A stretch of 64,000 nt of DNA. It comes from Glandiceps talaboti (Eukaryota > Hemichordata > Enteropneusta > Spengelidae). Made by a program: the position numbers and the translations under genes. The notes beneath the pieces are model-generated. The model saw nothing but the letters and a program-made list of their open reading frames with translations, did no database searches and was not told the origin of the DNA. Shown here piece by piece: positions 53,014 through 62,984 of the stretch. The stretch spans positions 4,381,001-4,445,000 of the forward strand of contig NC_135549.1 in assembly GCF_964340395.1 (NCBI RefSeq), read 5' to 3'. The stretch's first letter is position 1; each line of letters begins with the position of its first letter.

Positions 53014-53559
53014 GACAATTTTATTATTCTCTTTAATGACCAAATAAACAAGGCAAATTCCATAATGGGTCTGATAAGGAGAACTTATGTTCATCTTGAC
53101 AAAGAAAGTTTCTTATTATTGTACAAAGGTCTGGTCAGGCCACATTTGGAATATGCAAATCAAGTTTGGGCACCTTACCTTAAAAAGGATATTATTGCCA
53201 TCGAGAACGTACAACGCCGAGCTATCAAGTTAATTCCAAGATTTAGAGAATTGTCATACCAGGAAAGATTAAGGCGTCTGAACTTACCAACTTTGGCTTA
53301 CCGTCGTCTACGGGGAGATATGATCGAACTCTATAAAATTCTGTCGGGGAAATATGACACTAGAGTGACTGATTTTGTCAAGACCGGACATTGTGACACT
53401 AGAGGGCATCAATATAAACTGTTCAAAGTCCATACAAGGCTGGATATTAGAAAATGTTCTTTTTTACATAGAAGTATAAACCAATGGAATAGTCTTCCCA
53501 ATCATGTGTTTGATGCACCAAATGTATATACTTTTGAGAGACGTTTAGATAGACACTGA
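53014..53559 (+). mobile_element. 5'-truncated CR1/L2-type LINE, reverse-transcriptase C-terminus
   Basis: An open frame of about 180 codons. It contains GLIRRTYVHLDKESFLLLYK, GLVRPHLEYANQVWAPY, VQRRAIKLIP, LRRLNLPTLAYRRLRGDMIE and later FLHRSINQWNSLP. This is the thumb and C-terminal region of the ORF2 protein of CR1/L2-like non-LTR retrotransposons. The catalytic palm is missing, as expected from 5' truncation on insertion. The frame is intact to its stop, which suggests a fairly recent insertion. It sits in intron 1 of the lectin gene, in the same orientation. Confidence 0.85.
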
Positions 53560-54745
53560 GAAGGACTTGCAAATGAAATTTGAATTGAAGACTATGCAAG
53601 CATACGCACTGACACGACCTAGTTAAATCTGATATTGAATGAGGCCTAAAATCAGAAATGTACCAGCTGTATACCATAAAATGGTGGTAACGTCATCTGT
53701 AAACTATATTTCCAACACTAAAAAACACCACACTTCTGTCATCAACAGTGCTGACAGCTCACAAAATGAATTGCCATAGTATCAGATCATTTATAAATTC
53801 TTTTCTATGGTACAAATGTACTATCTCATTAGTGCTTCGACATCATATATCAAGGTCAACATTTTGTGTGCCCCACCCATGTCAACATAACCAGGGCGCC
53901 AATGGGCTAAAATTGTATTTAAAATCTTGCCCGAAAGGGTATACAAATGTACAAAAAAAAATAAAAATAAAACAAACTTTATTGCTATTTCCCTAAAAAT
54001 GCATCGGGGAATTTGCTTCCCAAGTGCAGTCATAAAAAGAGGTGAATGAAATTGAAAACTAAAGATTGGAAAGAAATCAACATCTGGATAAAACATTTAA
54101 AAGATCATACAAGTGAAACGTGAAAGCAAGATGAATGGTTTCACGAAATAAGGCGTAAAAAAACTGTGTGGTTCCGATTACAATCAAATTTAAAATAGAA
54201 AGATTTTTATTTTATTTTTAATTTTTTTTCATATGTGAGTGTCTAGTTCAGGTAGTTATGTTTTCTGTTGATTTCTATATGGTCTCTGTGGTATTGGCTT
54301 CTTCTCATCAGATGTACAGCCATTACAGATTGGAAGAACAGTTTTATATTGTCTTTTTCAGTTGATATCTGTTTCCGCATCCACTATTTCTTGCGAGACT
54401 TCACAATTTTCGCGAATGTCTTATTTTTTTTCTCTCGAATATGTAAATATTCAACCATGAAAGTCTGATATCAACCTCTGATATTTTCGCTGTTATGGGG
54501 GTTACCGTTATAGTTTATAATACTAGATCAATGGAACAACTCTCCGGAAGGAAGACCGTACTATCACTACAGTTTTTCTTTCAAATTCACCAATCTAACT
54601 TGTTTTTGAACTCTGGAAAAGGCAAGGGATACATTATCTTCTGCAAGATTACAACCACATTTGTCAATACAGGTTGCTTTCTGAATAGTTTTTATCTAAC
54701 TCGAAAATACATCAGTGTTGAGTATAATTTTGTTCTCCCTTACAG

Positions 54746-55261
54746 AAATCGATGACCGTGAGCCACCTCTCTCTTTGGATTATCCAACTATTGTCAATGA
54801 AATCGACGAATATGAAGAACATGAGGTAACAACCAATGCACTTGTTGACGTAACAACCACTGGTCATGATGCACCTGGTGTAACAACCACTGGTCATGAT
54901 GCACCTGGTGTAACAACCAATGGGTATGATGCACTTGATGTAACAACCAATGAGTATGATGCACCTGATGTAACAACCAATGGGTATGATGCACCTGATG
55001 TAACAACCAATGGGTATGATGCACCTGATGTAATAACCAATGGGTATGATGCACCTGATGTAACAACCAATGGGTTTGATGCACTTGATGTAACAACCAA
55101 TGGGTTTGATGCACTTGATGTAACAACCAATGGGTTTGATGCACCTGATGTAACAACCAATGCACTTGTTGACGTAACAACCACTGGTCATGATGCACCT
55201 GATGTAACAAGAAATGATCTCAATACTAAGGACGTAATCTCCAGTACATATTGTGGTAATT
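54746..55261 (+). CDS. Two-lectin membrane protein, exon 2 (acidic segment and decapeptide-repeat stalk)
   Basis: Follows the acceptor TCTCCCTTACAG. Residues 40-66 are acidic (EIDDREPP...EIDEYEEHE). Residues 67-202 are a tandem array of the decapeptide VTTNGYDAPD and variants: ten full units at 75-174, one more at 183-192 and a degraded one at 193-202. Each block is preceded by the octapeptide VTTNALVD (67-74 and 175-182). The array is rich in Thr, Asp and Pro, with no Cys, and would form an extended, possibly O-glycosylated stalk between membrane and lectin heads. The end chosen is AAT T before GTAAGT in phase 1. A weaker donor (GTAATT) 6 bp earlier keeps the same phase and drops two residues. 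Confidence 0.75.
54826..55233 (+). repeat. 30-bp coding minisatellite (stalk array)
   Basis: The DNA behind the decapeptide stalk: GTAACAACCAATGGGTATGA plus TGCACCTGAT, period 30 bp. Because the period is a multiple of three, copy gain or loss keeps the frame. Variants fall into blocks (GGTCATGAT, GGGTATGAT, GGGTTTGAT), with the same GGTCATGAT variant at both ends. Confidence 0.95.
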
Positions 55262-55609
55262 GTAAGTGTAGAATATTTGATATTCTTATACGTTGTAGTA
55301 CATTTTGAGCGTTTAATAGCGCTATTCAAACTTCTGAATTAATGTGTAAATAACGACTTTTTAATTGCAGATGTATGCATGTACATGAAATCTTTAGGCA
55401 TCATTCAGCGTAAGGCGACCTGAAACCGTCTTCTTTGTATATAATTTCATTGATGTCGGTATTGATGCTCTTTGTGTCAGAGAAGAAATTCAATTTTCCT
55501 TCCTTACCCAATCTGATTAAAATCCGATGTAGATGTCGGCTAGTCGTTCATTGCAATTTTACCTTCATTATTTTGTCTGAATTGACCTTCTTGGTACATG
55601 TTTACATTT

Positions 55610-56852
55610 TTTAGCCTGATCGCCTCCTCTACATCCTAGAGGATGCAACTTTGACACTGTTTAATTTGATAACAAGTCATTTAGACAATGCTGGTTCGTA
55701 TGTACGAGTTCTTTTTATGGATTTTTCATCAGCTTTTAATACTATCCAACATTTGTTGTTATAGCGACTACTAGATATGAATACTAGTCATAACATTGTA
55801 CTCTGAGCGAAAGAGTTTTTACACGACCGGCCACAGAGTGTCAATGTAGAGAGGAATTTTATCAGAGGAGATCATCCTAAATACAGGGGTACCCCAGGGT
55901 TGTGTTCTTTCGCCAGTTTTGTTTTCTATTTATACAAACGAAATGTCATGCAAAAATTCAATATTAAGTTAATTTGGTTAAATATGCACACGACGTGGCT
56001 CTGTTGGGTTGTATTAAAGATGAGTTCACCCTATCACAGTATTATGTTCAGATTGAGCGGCTTAGTACTTGGTTCAAACAAAGTTTTGTCAAGCTCAATG
56101 CTCAATGTCAGGAACAACAAAAGAATTAGTGTGTGATAATTATAATAGACAGGGGAGAGAAGTGCCAGATGTAAACATCTTTGACAACGAAGTAGTTGAG
56201 ATAGTGAGTTTCTTTAAATATATTGGTACTGACATTGACAACAAGCTGTGTTTCAAGGAAAGTACAAACTTGATTTACAAAAAAATCACAACAGCGATTG
56301 TTTCTGCTCAGGAAGCTGAAAAGTTTCAACGTTTAGTCAATGTATACTTGAAAGTGTGCTGAGCTTTAATATTGCCACATATTATGGAAATCTGACCACG
56401 ACAAGTAGAAATAAACTCGGTCGTGTTATTAATACAGCATCTAAACTCATAGGAACTCGGCAAATTCAATTGTCAGAATTATACCATAATTCCATCAAGA
56501 GGATAACACGTGGGATACTTAAAGACAAGACACATCCCCTTAATCAATAGTTTGAAAAACTCCCCTCTGGTAGCAGATTTCGCGTACCAAAAGCACGCAG
56601 AAATTTTTATAAACGTTCTTTTATTGCAATTTCAATTTTAAATTCCAGGGAACTTTAACTTCATGTTTATGTCGTCTTTATAGCTGTTATATCATCCAAT
56701 TCCCGTTTTAACTTACTGTTGATCAGCACTATCTTGTTGTTATCTATGTTCTTTGATTATTGTATGTCAATCTTTGACCTGAGTAACTGAAAGCGATTTT
56801 CCATATATACACTGTGGACAATAAAGTTATTTCTATTCTATTCTATTCTATT
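55610..56852 (+). mobile_element. Decayed L2/Rex-like LINE with (TTCTA)n tail
   Basis: Frameshifted pieces of a reverse transcriptase occur in order: [14 protein letters not shown] (motif A) near 55,700; a GVPQGCVLSPVLF-like motif B near 55,890; KYAHDVALLG near 55,980, where the catalytic YADD reads YAHD; a fragment DNEVVEIVSFFKYIGTDIDN; YGNLTTTSRNKLGRVINTAS; IKRITRGILKDKTHPLNQ followed by FEKLPSGSRFR. The 3' end has AATAAAG and a (TTCTA) pentamer tail at about 56,829-56,852. The element is inactive and lies in intron 2 of the lectin gene. Confidence 0.85.
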
Positions 56853-57227
56853 ACGAACTACAAAATAAGCCCCAATGTTTGCTCCCCTCCCGCCACCGAT
56901 TGAAGAAAATTACCCAACCCACTTCGGAAAAATTGCATAAGAACAGCTTAGTTGACTGCACCTGAATACCATGAGGCAGCCATGCCAAAGACACGCATAC
57001 CTTGGAATATGACATTTTTGCTTGTTTCTGCATTTGCAGACTAACGTTATTATCGTTCATACCCAGGAAGCATATTTGCTTATGTCTTGCGTCATTAAAT
57101 TTTTTTCTGGCCTGCGACAATTTTTTTATCGAAAATAATTGTGTACCCCTTAAACTAACCAAGAGTAGAAATAGAGCATTTGGAAGTATTATGCCACACT
57201 GCATTTTATCTTACCTACGATTTGCAG

Positions 57228-57449
57228 TGCCCAATGTGGCTATTGGCAAACTGGCATCTCAAAGCACTGTGTTTTCGTCGAATGGTATCATATGGTCACC
57301 CAAAGGAGCCATTGATCGGGAAACTACCTCTGCACCAGATGGGAGAATCTGCGCTCAGACAAAAATTGAGAATGAACCCTGGTGGATGCTTGATTTGGGA
57401 GAAATTCACGACATTAGTGGAGTTACTATAAACGGCAGAGATTGTTGTT
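57228..57449 (+). CDS. Two-lectin membrane protein, exon 3 (F-type lectin domain, first half)
   Basis: Encodes residues 213-285: PNVAIGKLASQSTVFSS..., AIDRET, ICAQT, ENEPWWMLDLGEIHDIS, VTINGRDCC. NVAxGKxAxQS, the WW-x-x-DLG strand and the DCC ending are the hallmarks of the F-type lectin (fucolectin/tachylectin-4) fold. The family usually has Cys-x-His where this protein has Cys253-Ala-Gln255. In most members the Arg before the DCC block sits two residues ahead of the Asp; here it is adjacent (GRDCC). Both changes fall at positions that normally help hold L-fucose, so specificity may differ. The acceptor is GATTTGCAG, the donor is GTAAGT, and both borders are phase 1. Confidence 0.88.
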
Positions 57450-57530
57450 GTAAGTCTATAAATCGTGTTTTAAGATTTCTTTTGGCATTATGAGTCCTCT
57501 TCTCTCATTTCTTTGTTTGACTTAACGGTG

Positions 57531-57720
57531 ACTGACTGACTGACTGACTGATTGACTGATTGATTGACTGACTGACTGACTGACTGACTGACTGACTGAC
57601 TGACTGTCTGTATGTATGTATGTATGTATGTATGTATGTATGTATGTATGTATGTATGTATGTATGTATGTATGTATGTATGTATGTATGTATGTATGTG
57701 TGTGTGTGTGGGGGGGGGGG
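57531..57720. repeat. (TGAC)n/(TATG)n/(TG)n/G-run array
   Basis: TGAC and TGAT units, then about 22 TATG units, TG, and a run of 10 G. In intron 3 of the lectin gene. Confidence 0.95.
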
Positions 57721-57798
57721 TCATATAGGAGTGACTATTTGCACTCTCGAGTCCAAGAATTTATTTCTTACAAAATTAGAATGTTGCTAGAACTAAGT

Positions 57799-58421
57799 AG
57801 GGGAGAACCATTTGATTTCGGGGGGGGGGAGGAAGTGGGTATAGCAGCAATTTATTTCCCATCACTGTGACAGCAATTTTTTTCTTCAATTGTCAGTCCT
57901 GCATCAAATTATTTTTTTACATATGCAGAAGCAATGCAATTTTTTTTTCTCCGTTACCATTTTTGTAACGTTCATAACTATACCTACATATACTACAGTA
58001 GCATGTCACTGGTTGACAACTTACTTGTTCTGTGTAAATAGCAATAAGTAGCACTTTACAATCCATGCTTCTACTATTTAAATTTTATGTACAAGAGATA
58101 GCTGGTAAAAAAATCCATGAGAAGCTGACTGATCTGGGGAGTGCTGTACTCCTGACCCCTCTGAGTTGCTTTCCTTTAAGCCGTCATAATAGTACCAGGA
58201 GCCGGAAGAAAACATCTTGCATGTGACCCACTCCTTCAGAGAAAATGAAAGCATCGGATTCCCAAATTTTGCTGATTTCAGCACATCGTAACATTTTTTT
58301 TTACATCTGTCTGTTGGGACAATTTCCCCCCCAAGCCATTACGGGATCAATTTTTTTCTCTCCTTAACCTACTGACATTTTTTTTCCAAAATCCCCCCCA
58401 GAAATCAATTGGTTCTCCCCT
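57799..58421. mobile_element. Foldback element with G-rich inverted ends
   Basis: The left end reads AGGGGAGAACCATTTGATTT followed by a run of G. The right end is the inverted counterpart, a run of C and then AGAAATCAATTGGTTCTCCCCT. The interior has repeated T-rich blocks next to G/C runs and no reading frame. This fits a non-autonomous foldback DNA element in intron 3 of the lectin gene. No clear target duplication was found. Confidence 0.55.
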
Positions 58422-58838
58422 TATGTACATTTTTACTGTATATACTACGTTTTTCACGTATGTATGTTTGTTTGTGAGTTTTTAAATATACTAGTATACA
58501 TTTCTTTGTAGTTAGATAAAGCCCGAGTGCCCTGTGATCTCATAAACTACCATCCTTATATCTCACTCATAGTCGACCGTGTTAGATGAAGTAGTACTTT
58601 TTGTATGACATTGACAACATCAATGGTGGGTCATTGCTCGAACCCGATCCATTGAAACGATATGTAATGTGCGGTAAAATTATTCGGCAAATAAAAACAC
58701 AATGACCCCCTCCCCTTTTTGCATTACTGAAACCATAGACCCCCTACAGGTGTTCCATCCTCTTTTGCCAGCCTACGCCGGCTGCATTAACTGATCACTT
58801 CCTGAGAACTTGATACGAGTGCAATGTTTCTTTATCAG

Positions 58839-59051
58839 CGGAGCGACTAGAGAACGCTGTGGTGTTAATTGGCAATTCAAGCCAGGCAAACAACTCAATG
58901 CGGTGTAGACAGAAAGTAGATACAACAATGACCATGGAAGAAGATCTTACGTTTGAATGTGGATTGGGCATAAAGGGTCGATATGTAACTGTTGTTTTGG
59001 AGAACACAACAAATCACCTTCAACTTTGTGAAGTACAGGTGTGCGCACCGG
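58839..59051 (+). CDS. Two-lectin membrane protein, exon 4 (F-type lectin domain, second half)
   Basis: Continues in phase 1 (T|CG) as SERLENAVVLIGNSS..., RCRQKVDTTMT, FECGLGIKGRYVTVVLENTT, LQLCEVQVCAP (residues 287-356). This is the C-terminal half of the F-type lectin domain. ERLxxAxVxIG follows the DCC motif, F-x-C-x-x-x-x-GRYVTV is the penultimate strand and LxLCEVxV ends the fold. Cysteines fit the family pattern. Potential N-glycosylation sites are Asn298, Asn303 and Asn341. The acceptor is TCTTTATCAG and the donor GTAAGG leaves phase 1, so the domain is flanked by phase-1 introns and is movable by exon shuffling. Confidence 0.9.
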
Positions 59052-59329
59052 GTAAGGTTACAAAGACCATATCAATTCGTATTTCAGAAGACTTACATTT
59101 GCCCAAAAAACGTACAACTTGGTAAAACACAGTCCTCGAAGGGAGACGTCATTATTTGTGGCAGGCAGTTCGGAGGAATCTGAGGGATGGGCCACTCATA
59201 GAATGCAAGCTACATGGGGGATAGGTTACTAAAAAACTGAGGAGGGGGGGGGGGGTTAGCTACTCAAGTATTTGCAAACACACTGAAGTATAGAACATCA
59301 TTCCGTTTCTCCAGCCTGGGGGTGGGGTG

Positions 59330-59777
59330 GGGTGGGGTGGGGTTGATTTTTCTGTGGGCCGACGAAAGTCACTGACCGCCCTGTAAAACCGAAAACAGGC
59401 TGACCCCTATATAGCTTATTTCAAAACCCCCGCCCCTTATTCACATGCCAGGTATTTCATGGTGACTCAGAGTGGACTGCGTACGTGGTTGTGTCTTGCA
59501 AATACTTTATAAGACAAAACCATAATGTAATGAGCGACTACATAGGGTTGAAAGGAGGGGGTGGGGTGGATTTTTCTGTGGGCCGACGAAAGTCACTGAC
59601 CGCCTTCTCTGTAAAACCGAAAACAGGCTGACCCCTATATAGCTTATTTCAAAACCCCCGCACCTTATTCACATGCCAGGTATTTCATGGTGACCCAGAG
59701 TGGACTGCGTGATTATGTCTTGCAAATACTTTACAAGACAGAACCATAATGTAATGAGCGACTACATAGGGTTGAAA
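59330..59777. repeat. 224-bp tandem duplication
   Basis: The block containing GATTTTTCTGTGGGCCGACG (59,345 and 59,569) and ending GACTACATAGGGTTGAAA (59,553 and 59,777) is present twice with few differences. It is bordered by G-rich runs. It lies in intron 4 of the lectin gene. Confidence 0.85.
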
Positions 59778-60837
59778 TATTTTTGTAAGAAATTAACAGC
59801 AACTTGACGGCAAAAGGTGGAAAAACTTGAGATGGGAATATCACCCCTAGAAGTTCTGGAGGGTTTTCGATTCTTTTAAGCCAATTTGACAATTCACATA
59901 CGTTTGGACAAAAATTTCCAAGTTTTAGGGGGGGGGGGGGTCCAAGGGGGTCTGGAGGTTTTTCAACTCAGCGTAAAGCCAATTTTTAGGCTATTCAGAC
60001 CCTTTCTGGCAATGATTTCCAAACTTTATAAGACAGTGCCATTAAGTATCAGAAACTTCCCCCTCAGGTCGTAAATAACAGCTACGGCCTAGGATGTAAA
60101 TGATGCCTAAGGCCTTGATTCCTTTTAACCCCTTACTATAGCAGGATGACCTCGTACTGTTAATAAACAAATGATGGAACTTTAACACTTATCAAAAATT
60201 GTCAACGTTTCCTGTGATAATGTATACTTCATTTACCAATGTTTCAATTATGAGGCAAATGACAGCCATGAAGATTTATGTCTGCCTTATTATTTATTAT
60301 TTCTTTCTGTAATAAAATTATATATAAAGTGTCAGATGATCTATATTGGAGGGTACCTGTAAAATGTGTGTATTATCGGCAATATTCAAACATTCTTTAG
60401 CTTTAAATCACATGTATAATTTGAAATGCGTATGTCTCTAAATGACCTCTTACATGTACTTGAATTCAAAAATGTTTCCAGCGTGGGAGGCCTAGGGGGA
60501 CACATTCTCCCACACTCTACCCACCAGCAGCCATCAGGGTGATGCTGTCTCTACCTCTAATTCAAGCTTAAGATTGAAGTTTAATGTGACAGTCCATATC
60601 TACATGTAAAGAAGAACTCTATTATGGTATCTGAGGTCCATTGTTATTGCTACCCTAATGTAACTTGTATTTTATATGAAATTGTTCAAGGGTCAACATT
60701 TCTGTGTAAGGGGGAGAGTTACTCAAATTTTTAGAAGCGAGGCAGAGGGTTTATTCATATTTTTAAAAATTGTTCCTTCAAACCGCCCTCCGGTCGTAAA
60801 TAATGACACCGGCCTGATATGTAAACCACGCCTAAAG

Positions 60838-60945
60838 TTTCGAGCAATAACTCTTTATTAAAAGTGGAGGTTACTTCTGGGGGCTAAAAGGCTGGCTCTT
60901 TAGTCTTTTAACCCCGACCTTTTGATAAAGAGTTATTGCTCGAAA
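60838..60945. repeat. 108-bp foldback repeat
   Basis: 27-bp arms (TTTCGAGCAATAACTCTTTA...) at 60,838-60,864 and 60,919-60,945 pair with one mismatch. The preceding 60 bp (GTCGTAAATAA...CGGCCT) recurs in diverged form at about 60,066-60,115, so this is a piece of a dispersed family. It lies in intron 4 of the lectin gene. Confidence 0.5.
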
Positions 60946-61033
60946 CGTTTGTCGAACTTTACATAATAGATGACTGTTTACGTTTTCTATACCTATTTAA
61001 GCAGCATTTATTCACTTATATACACTTGCCAAG

Positions 61034-61109
61034 ATGAATGCGTGGATGGTGTGTGTCTGTTTGGAACAAAGAACTTTGTCAGTGTGTACGCATGTGTACA
61101 AAAAGTAAG
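61034..61109 (+). CDS. Two-lectin membrane protein, exon 5 (start of C-type lectin domain, tentative)
   Basis: A short exon proposed to supply the opening of the C-type lectin domain. Joined G|AT to exon 4 it encodes DECVDGVCLFGTKNFVSVYA and then CVQKV. The C-x-x-GVCLFGTK pattern recalls the N-terminal Cys/Gly/Phe loop of long-form C-type lectin domains. Using the donor AAG|GTATGT leaves phase 2, which fits the acceptor AAATAGAAAG|G of exon 6. The nearer GTAAGG at 61,105 would be phase 0 and does not join exon 6 in frame. If this exon is wrong, exon 4 (phase 1) can splice straight to a TAG acceptor at 61,295 in the same frame. Confidence 0.45.
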
Positions 61110-61300
61110 GTATGTCTTACATATTGTAGTACAGTATTTACTGTACAACTATAGGATATACTATAATGCATATTCACCGAACATAGATTTGCTTGTTGAC
61201 AATATTTACAGAGTATCTCATGGTCGTCTTAAAAGGTCTAAATCAATATTTTTGCATAAAGGGTTTTGACATACGCTATCCTGATTTCTCAAATAGAAAG

Positions 61301-61455
61301 GAGGCGATATGTATTGGTGCTAGAAAAGGCAGCTTGGACTGAAGCTAAAAGCTATTGTGAGGGTATCGGAGCTCATATTGCCAAGATAGAAAATGAAGAC
61401 CAGCATAATTATCTGGTTGGTTTGATTAAACAGTCTGGACATGAATCGGACGTGT
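61301..61455 (+). CDS. Two-lectin membrane protein, exon 6 (C-type lectin domain)
   Basis: Encodes RRYVLVLEKAAWTEAKSYCE and then GIGAHIAKIENEDQHNYLVG (residues 383-433 with flanks). The W-TEAKSYC-x-x-x-GAHIAKIxNEDxxxYL pattern is the classic first alpha-helical half of a C-type lectin domain. Cys401 is the partner expected for Cys505 at the C-terminus. The donor T|GTAAGT leaves phase 1. The true acceptor may be 6 bp upstream or downstream of the one chosen; this changes only the first few residues. The 191-bp intron before it is the shortest in the gene. Confidence 0.85.
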
Positions 61456-61499
61456 GTAAGTTAAACATTTTATTCCTAAATTATACTCACTATATGCAA

Positions 61500-61734
61500 A
61501 TATGGAGTTTATAATTAAACTGAATGATGTGATAACAAAAAACAATGGAGTTAAACAAGGATGCCCACTCAGCCCAACTCTGTTCAACATCTTTATCAAT
61601 GACTTCATCACTGGACTTTCTAAAATTGAAATAACAGCACCAGAACTAGATGGCAAGATTATCAATTGGGTGCTATATGCAGACGACATTGCTCTTATGT
61701 CAACATCATATGGAGATTAGCTAGTATTATACAG
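61500..61734 (+). mobile_element. RTE/L1-like reverse-transcriptase fragment (left part)
   Basis: Encodes NGVKQGCPLSPTLFNIFIND, a short linker and VLYADDIALMSTS: motifs B and C (YADD intact) of a non-LTR reverse transcriptase of a family different from the two LINEs at 53 and 56 kb. The frame is broken right after the YADD block by the inverted-repeat element starting at 61,743. Its continuation resumes beyond that element near 62,181. Confidence 0.85.
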
Positions 61735-61742
61735 ATAGATAG

Positions 61743-62160
61743 TAGACTCTCTCACAGTCCTCGGCGAGGGCTTCGCGTTAACAAGGAGCGTCGGACAAAC
61801 ACGTCAACCAATAAGGTTAGCCCTGTGTGATCGATGAGGGCGAACAGTACAGGCATATTCGAGTACAAAATATACTTACGTCGGTACGCAATCTGATTAA
61901 AATCCGATGTGGTGAAAGCGGCTAGATGTCCTTATTTACCTCTATTCATCGTGTTGTAACGTTTGTTTTCTTCGGAGTGATCGCCGCCTTGCGGCGATCA
62001 CTCCGAAGAAAACAAACGTTACAACACGATGAATAGAGGTAAATAAGGACATCTAGCCGCTTTCACCACATCGGATTTTAATCAGATTGGTCGGTACGTA
62101 CAAAACAACCCAAGTTTTAGCTTTTTATAAGCGAAGCTTCGAGGACTGTGAGAGAGTCTA
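61743..62160. mobile_element. Inverted-repeat (MITE-like) element with a 202-bp internal palindrome
   Basis: Terminal inverted repeats of 21 bp (61,743-61,763 and 62,140-62,160; starting TAGACTCTCTCACAGTCCTC) match perfectly. ATAGATAG flanks both sides (61,735-61,742 and 62,163-62,170), as an 8-bp target duplication would. Inside, 61,889-62,090 is a near-perfect palindrome with arms of about 100 bp and a 3-nt loop around 61,989. A related stretch containing AATCTGATTAAAATCCGATG lies near 55,508. No coding capacity. Confidence 0.75.
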
Positions 62161-62162
62161 AA

Positions 62163-62280
62163 ATAGATAGCTACATATTGTCAACACCATATGAGGGATT
62201 GCAGAAAGCAATGGACTATCTTCATGATTACACTACTGACTGGGAAACACAAGCCAGATGGATATGTTATTTTGCTTTAT
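62163..62280 (+). mobile_element. RTE/L1-like reverse-transcriptase fragment (right part)
   Basis: After the inserted element the reading resumes as STPYEGLQKAMDYLHDYTTD and WETQ, the segment that normally follows the YADD block in these enzymes (E-x-LQxxxDxLxxYxxxW). The words TGTCAACAnCATATG and ATAGATAG occur on both sides of the insertion, so part of the target was duplicated. Confidence 0.65.
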
Positions 62281-62525
62281 TTCAAGTTCACTAATGTAGG
62301 AATAACAAAAAGGTACACTTACAGACACTAAAGTTACAATAGTGAAGGACATCACAAATACAAATATAATACCTTTTCCTCACTTGATATGTCAATTTGC
62401 TTTTCTTTTCGACTTTTTTTTTTATGGTATATGCCAATTGGCCATGGTTCGCTGATTCTTACGAATGACGTTGTTGCACCCTTTACATGTAACGATAAAA
62501 TGCAATATATCTCCACCTATGACAG

Positions 62526-62676
62526 ATGGATGGTTATTTGGCCTCAACGACATTGCCAACGAAGGGGTTATGGTGTTTCATGACGGGACAAGGACAACTT
62601 ACACAAACTGGTACCCGGGCGAGCCGAACAACGGCGGGCCTTGGAATGGGGCAAACGAAGATTGTTTTGAACTCGC
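62526..62676 (+). CDS. Two-lectin membrane protein, exon 7 (C-type lectin sugar-binding loop)
   Basis: Joined T|AT it encodes YGWLFGLNDIANEGVMVFHD, then TRTTYTNWYPGEPNNGG and ANEDCFELA (residues 434-484). GWLFGLND corresponds to the WIGL core motif. NWYPGEPNN carries the EPN triplet (466-468), which in this family binds calcium and favours mannose, GlcNAc or fucose over galactose. Cys480 is the third conserved cysteine. The acceptor is CTATGACAG; the donor GC|GTAAGT leaves phase 2. Intron 6 before it contains a nested LINE and inverted-repeat insertion. Confidence 0.92.
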
Positions 62677-62984
62677 GTAAGTGAAATATTAAAAAATAAA
62701 ATGTGTTCTTAAGATGTGATAAGTTAAATGTTGTATTATTAGAACTTTTATTATGTAAGATTGGTAATCGCAACAACTTTATGACAAACACCTTAGCTTT
62801 TGAATGGAATCTTATAGTGCCTCTTTCCCGATAGATATTATACGTGATTTCTTGAAGAAGGTTTTATCTGTACGTATACATTCGATGGATTAATGTCCAT
62901 TTTCTTCACGTATACAAATAGCTAACGAGCCAAACAAACATGTGTTCGAGTATTAATTGCGACCCTTTGAATTATTTTCTACAG

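Noticed and set aside
54712-55329. Long minus-strand frames opposite the stalk repeat (GCYIRCI... and LHQVHHTHW... repeats)
   Set aside because: They are antisense translations of the same 30-bp repeat. Only the + frame links in phase to recognised lectin exons.
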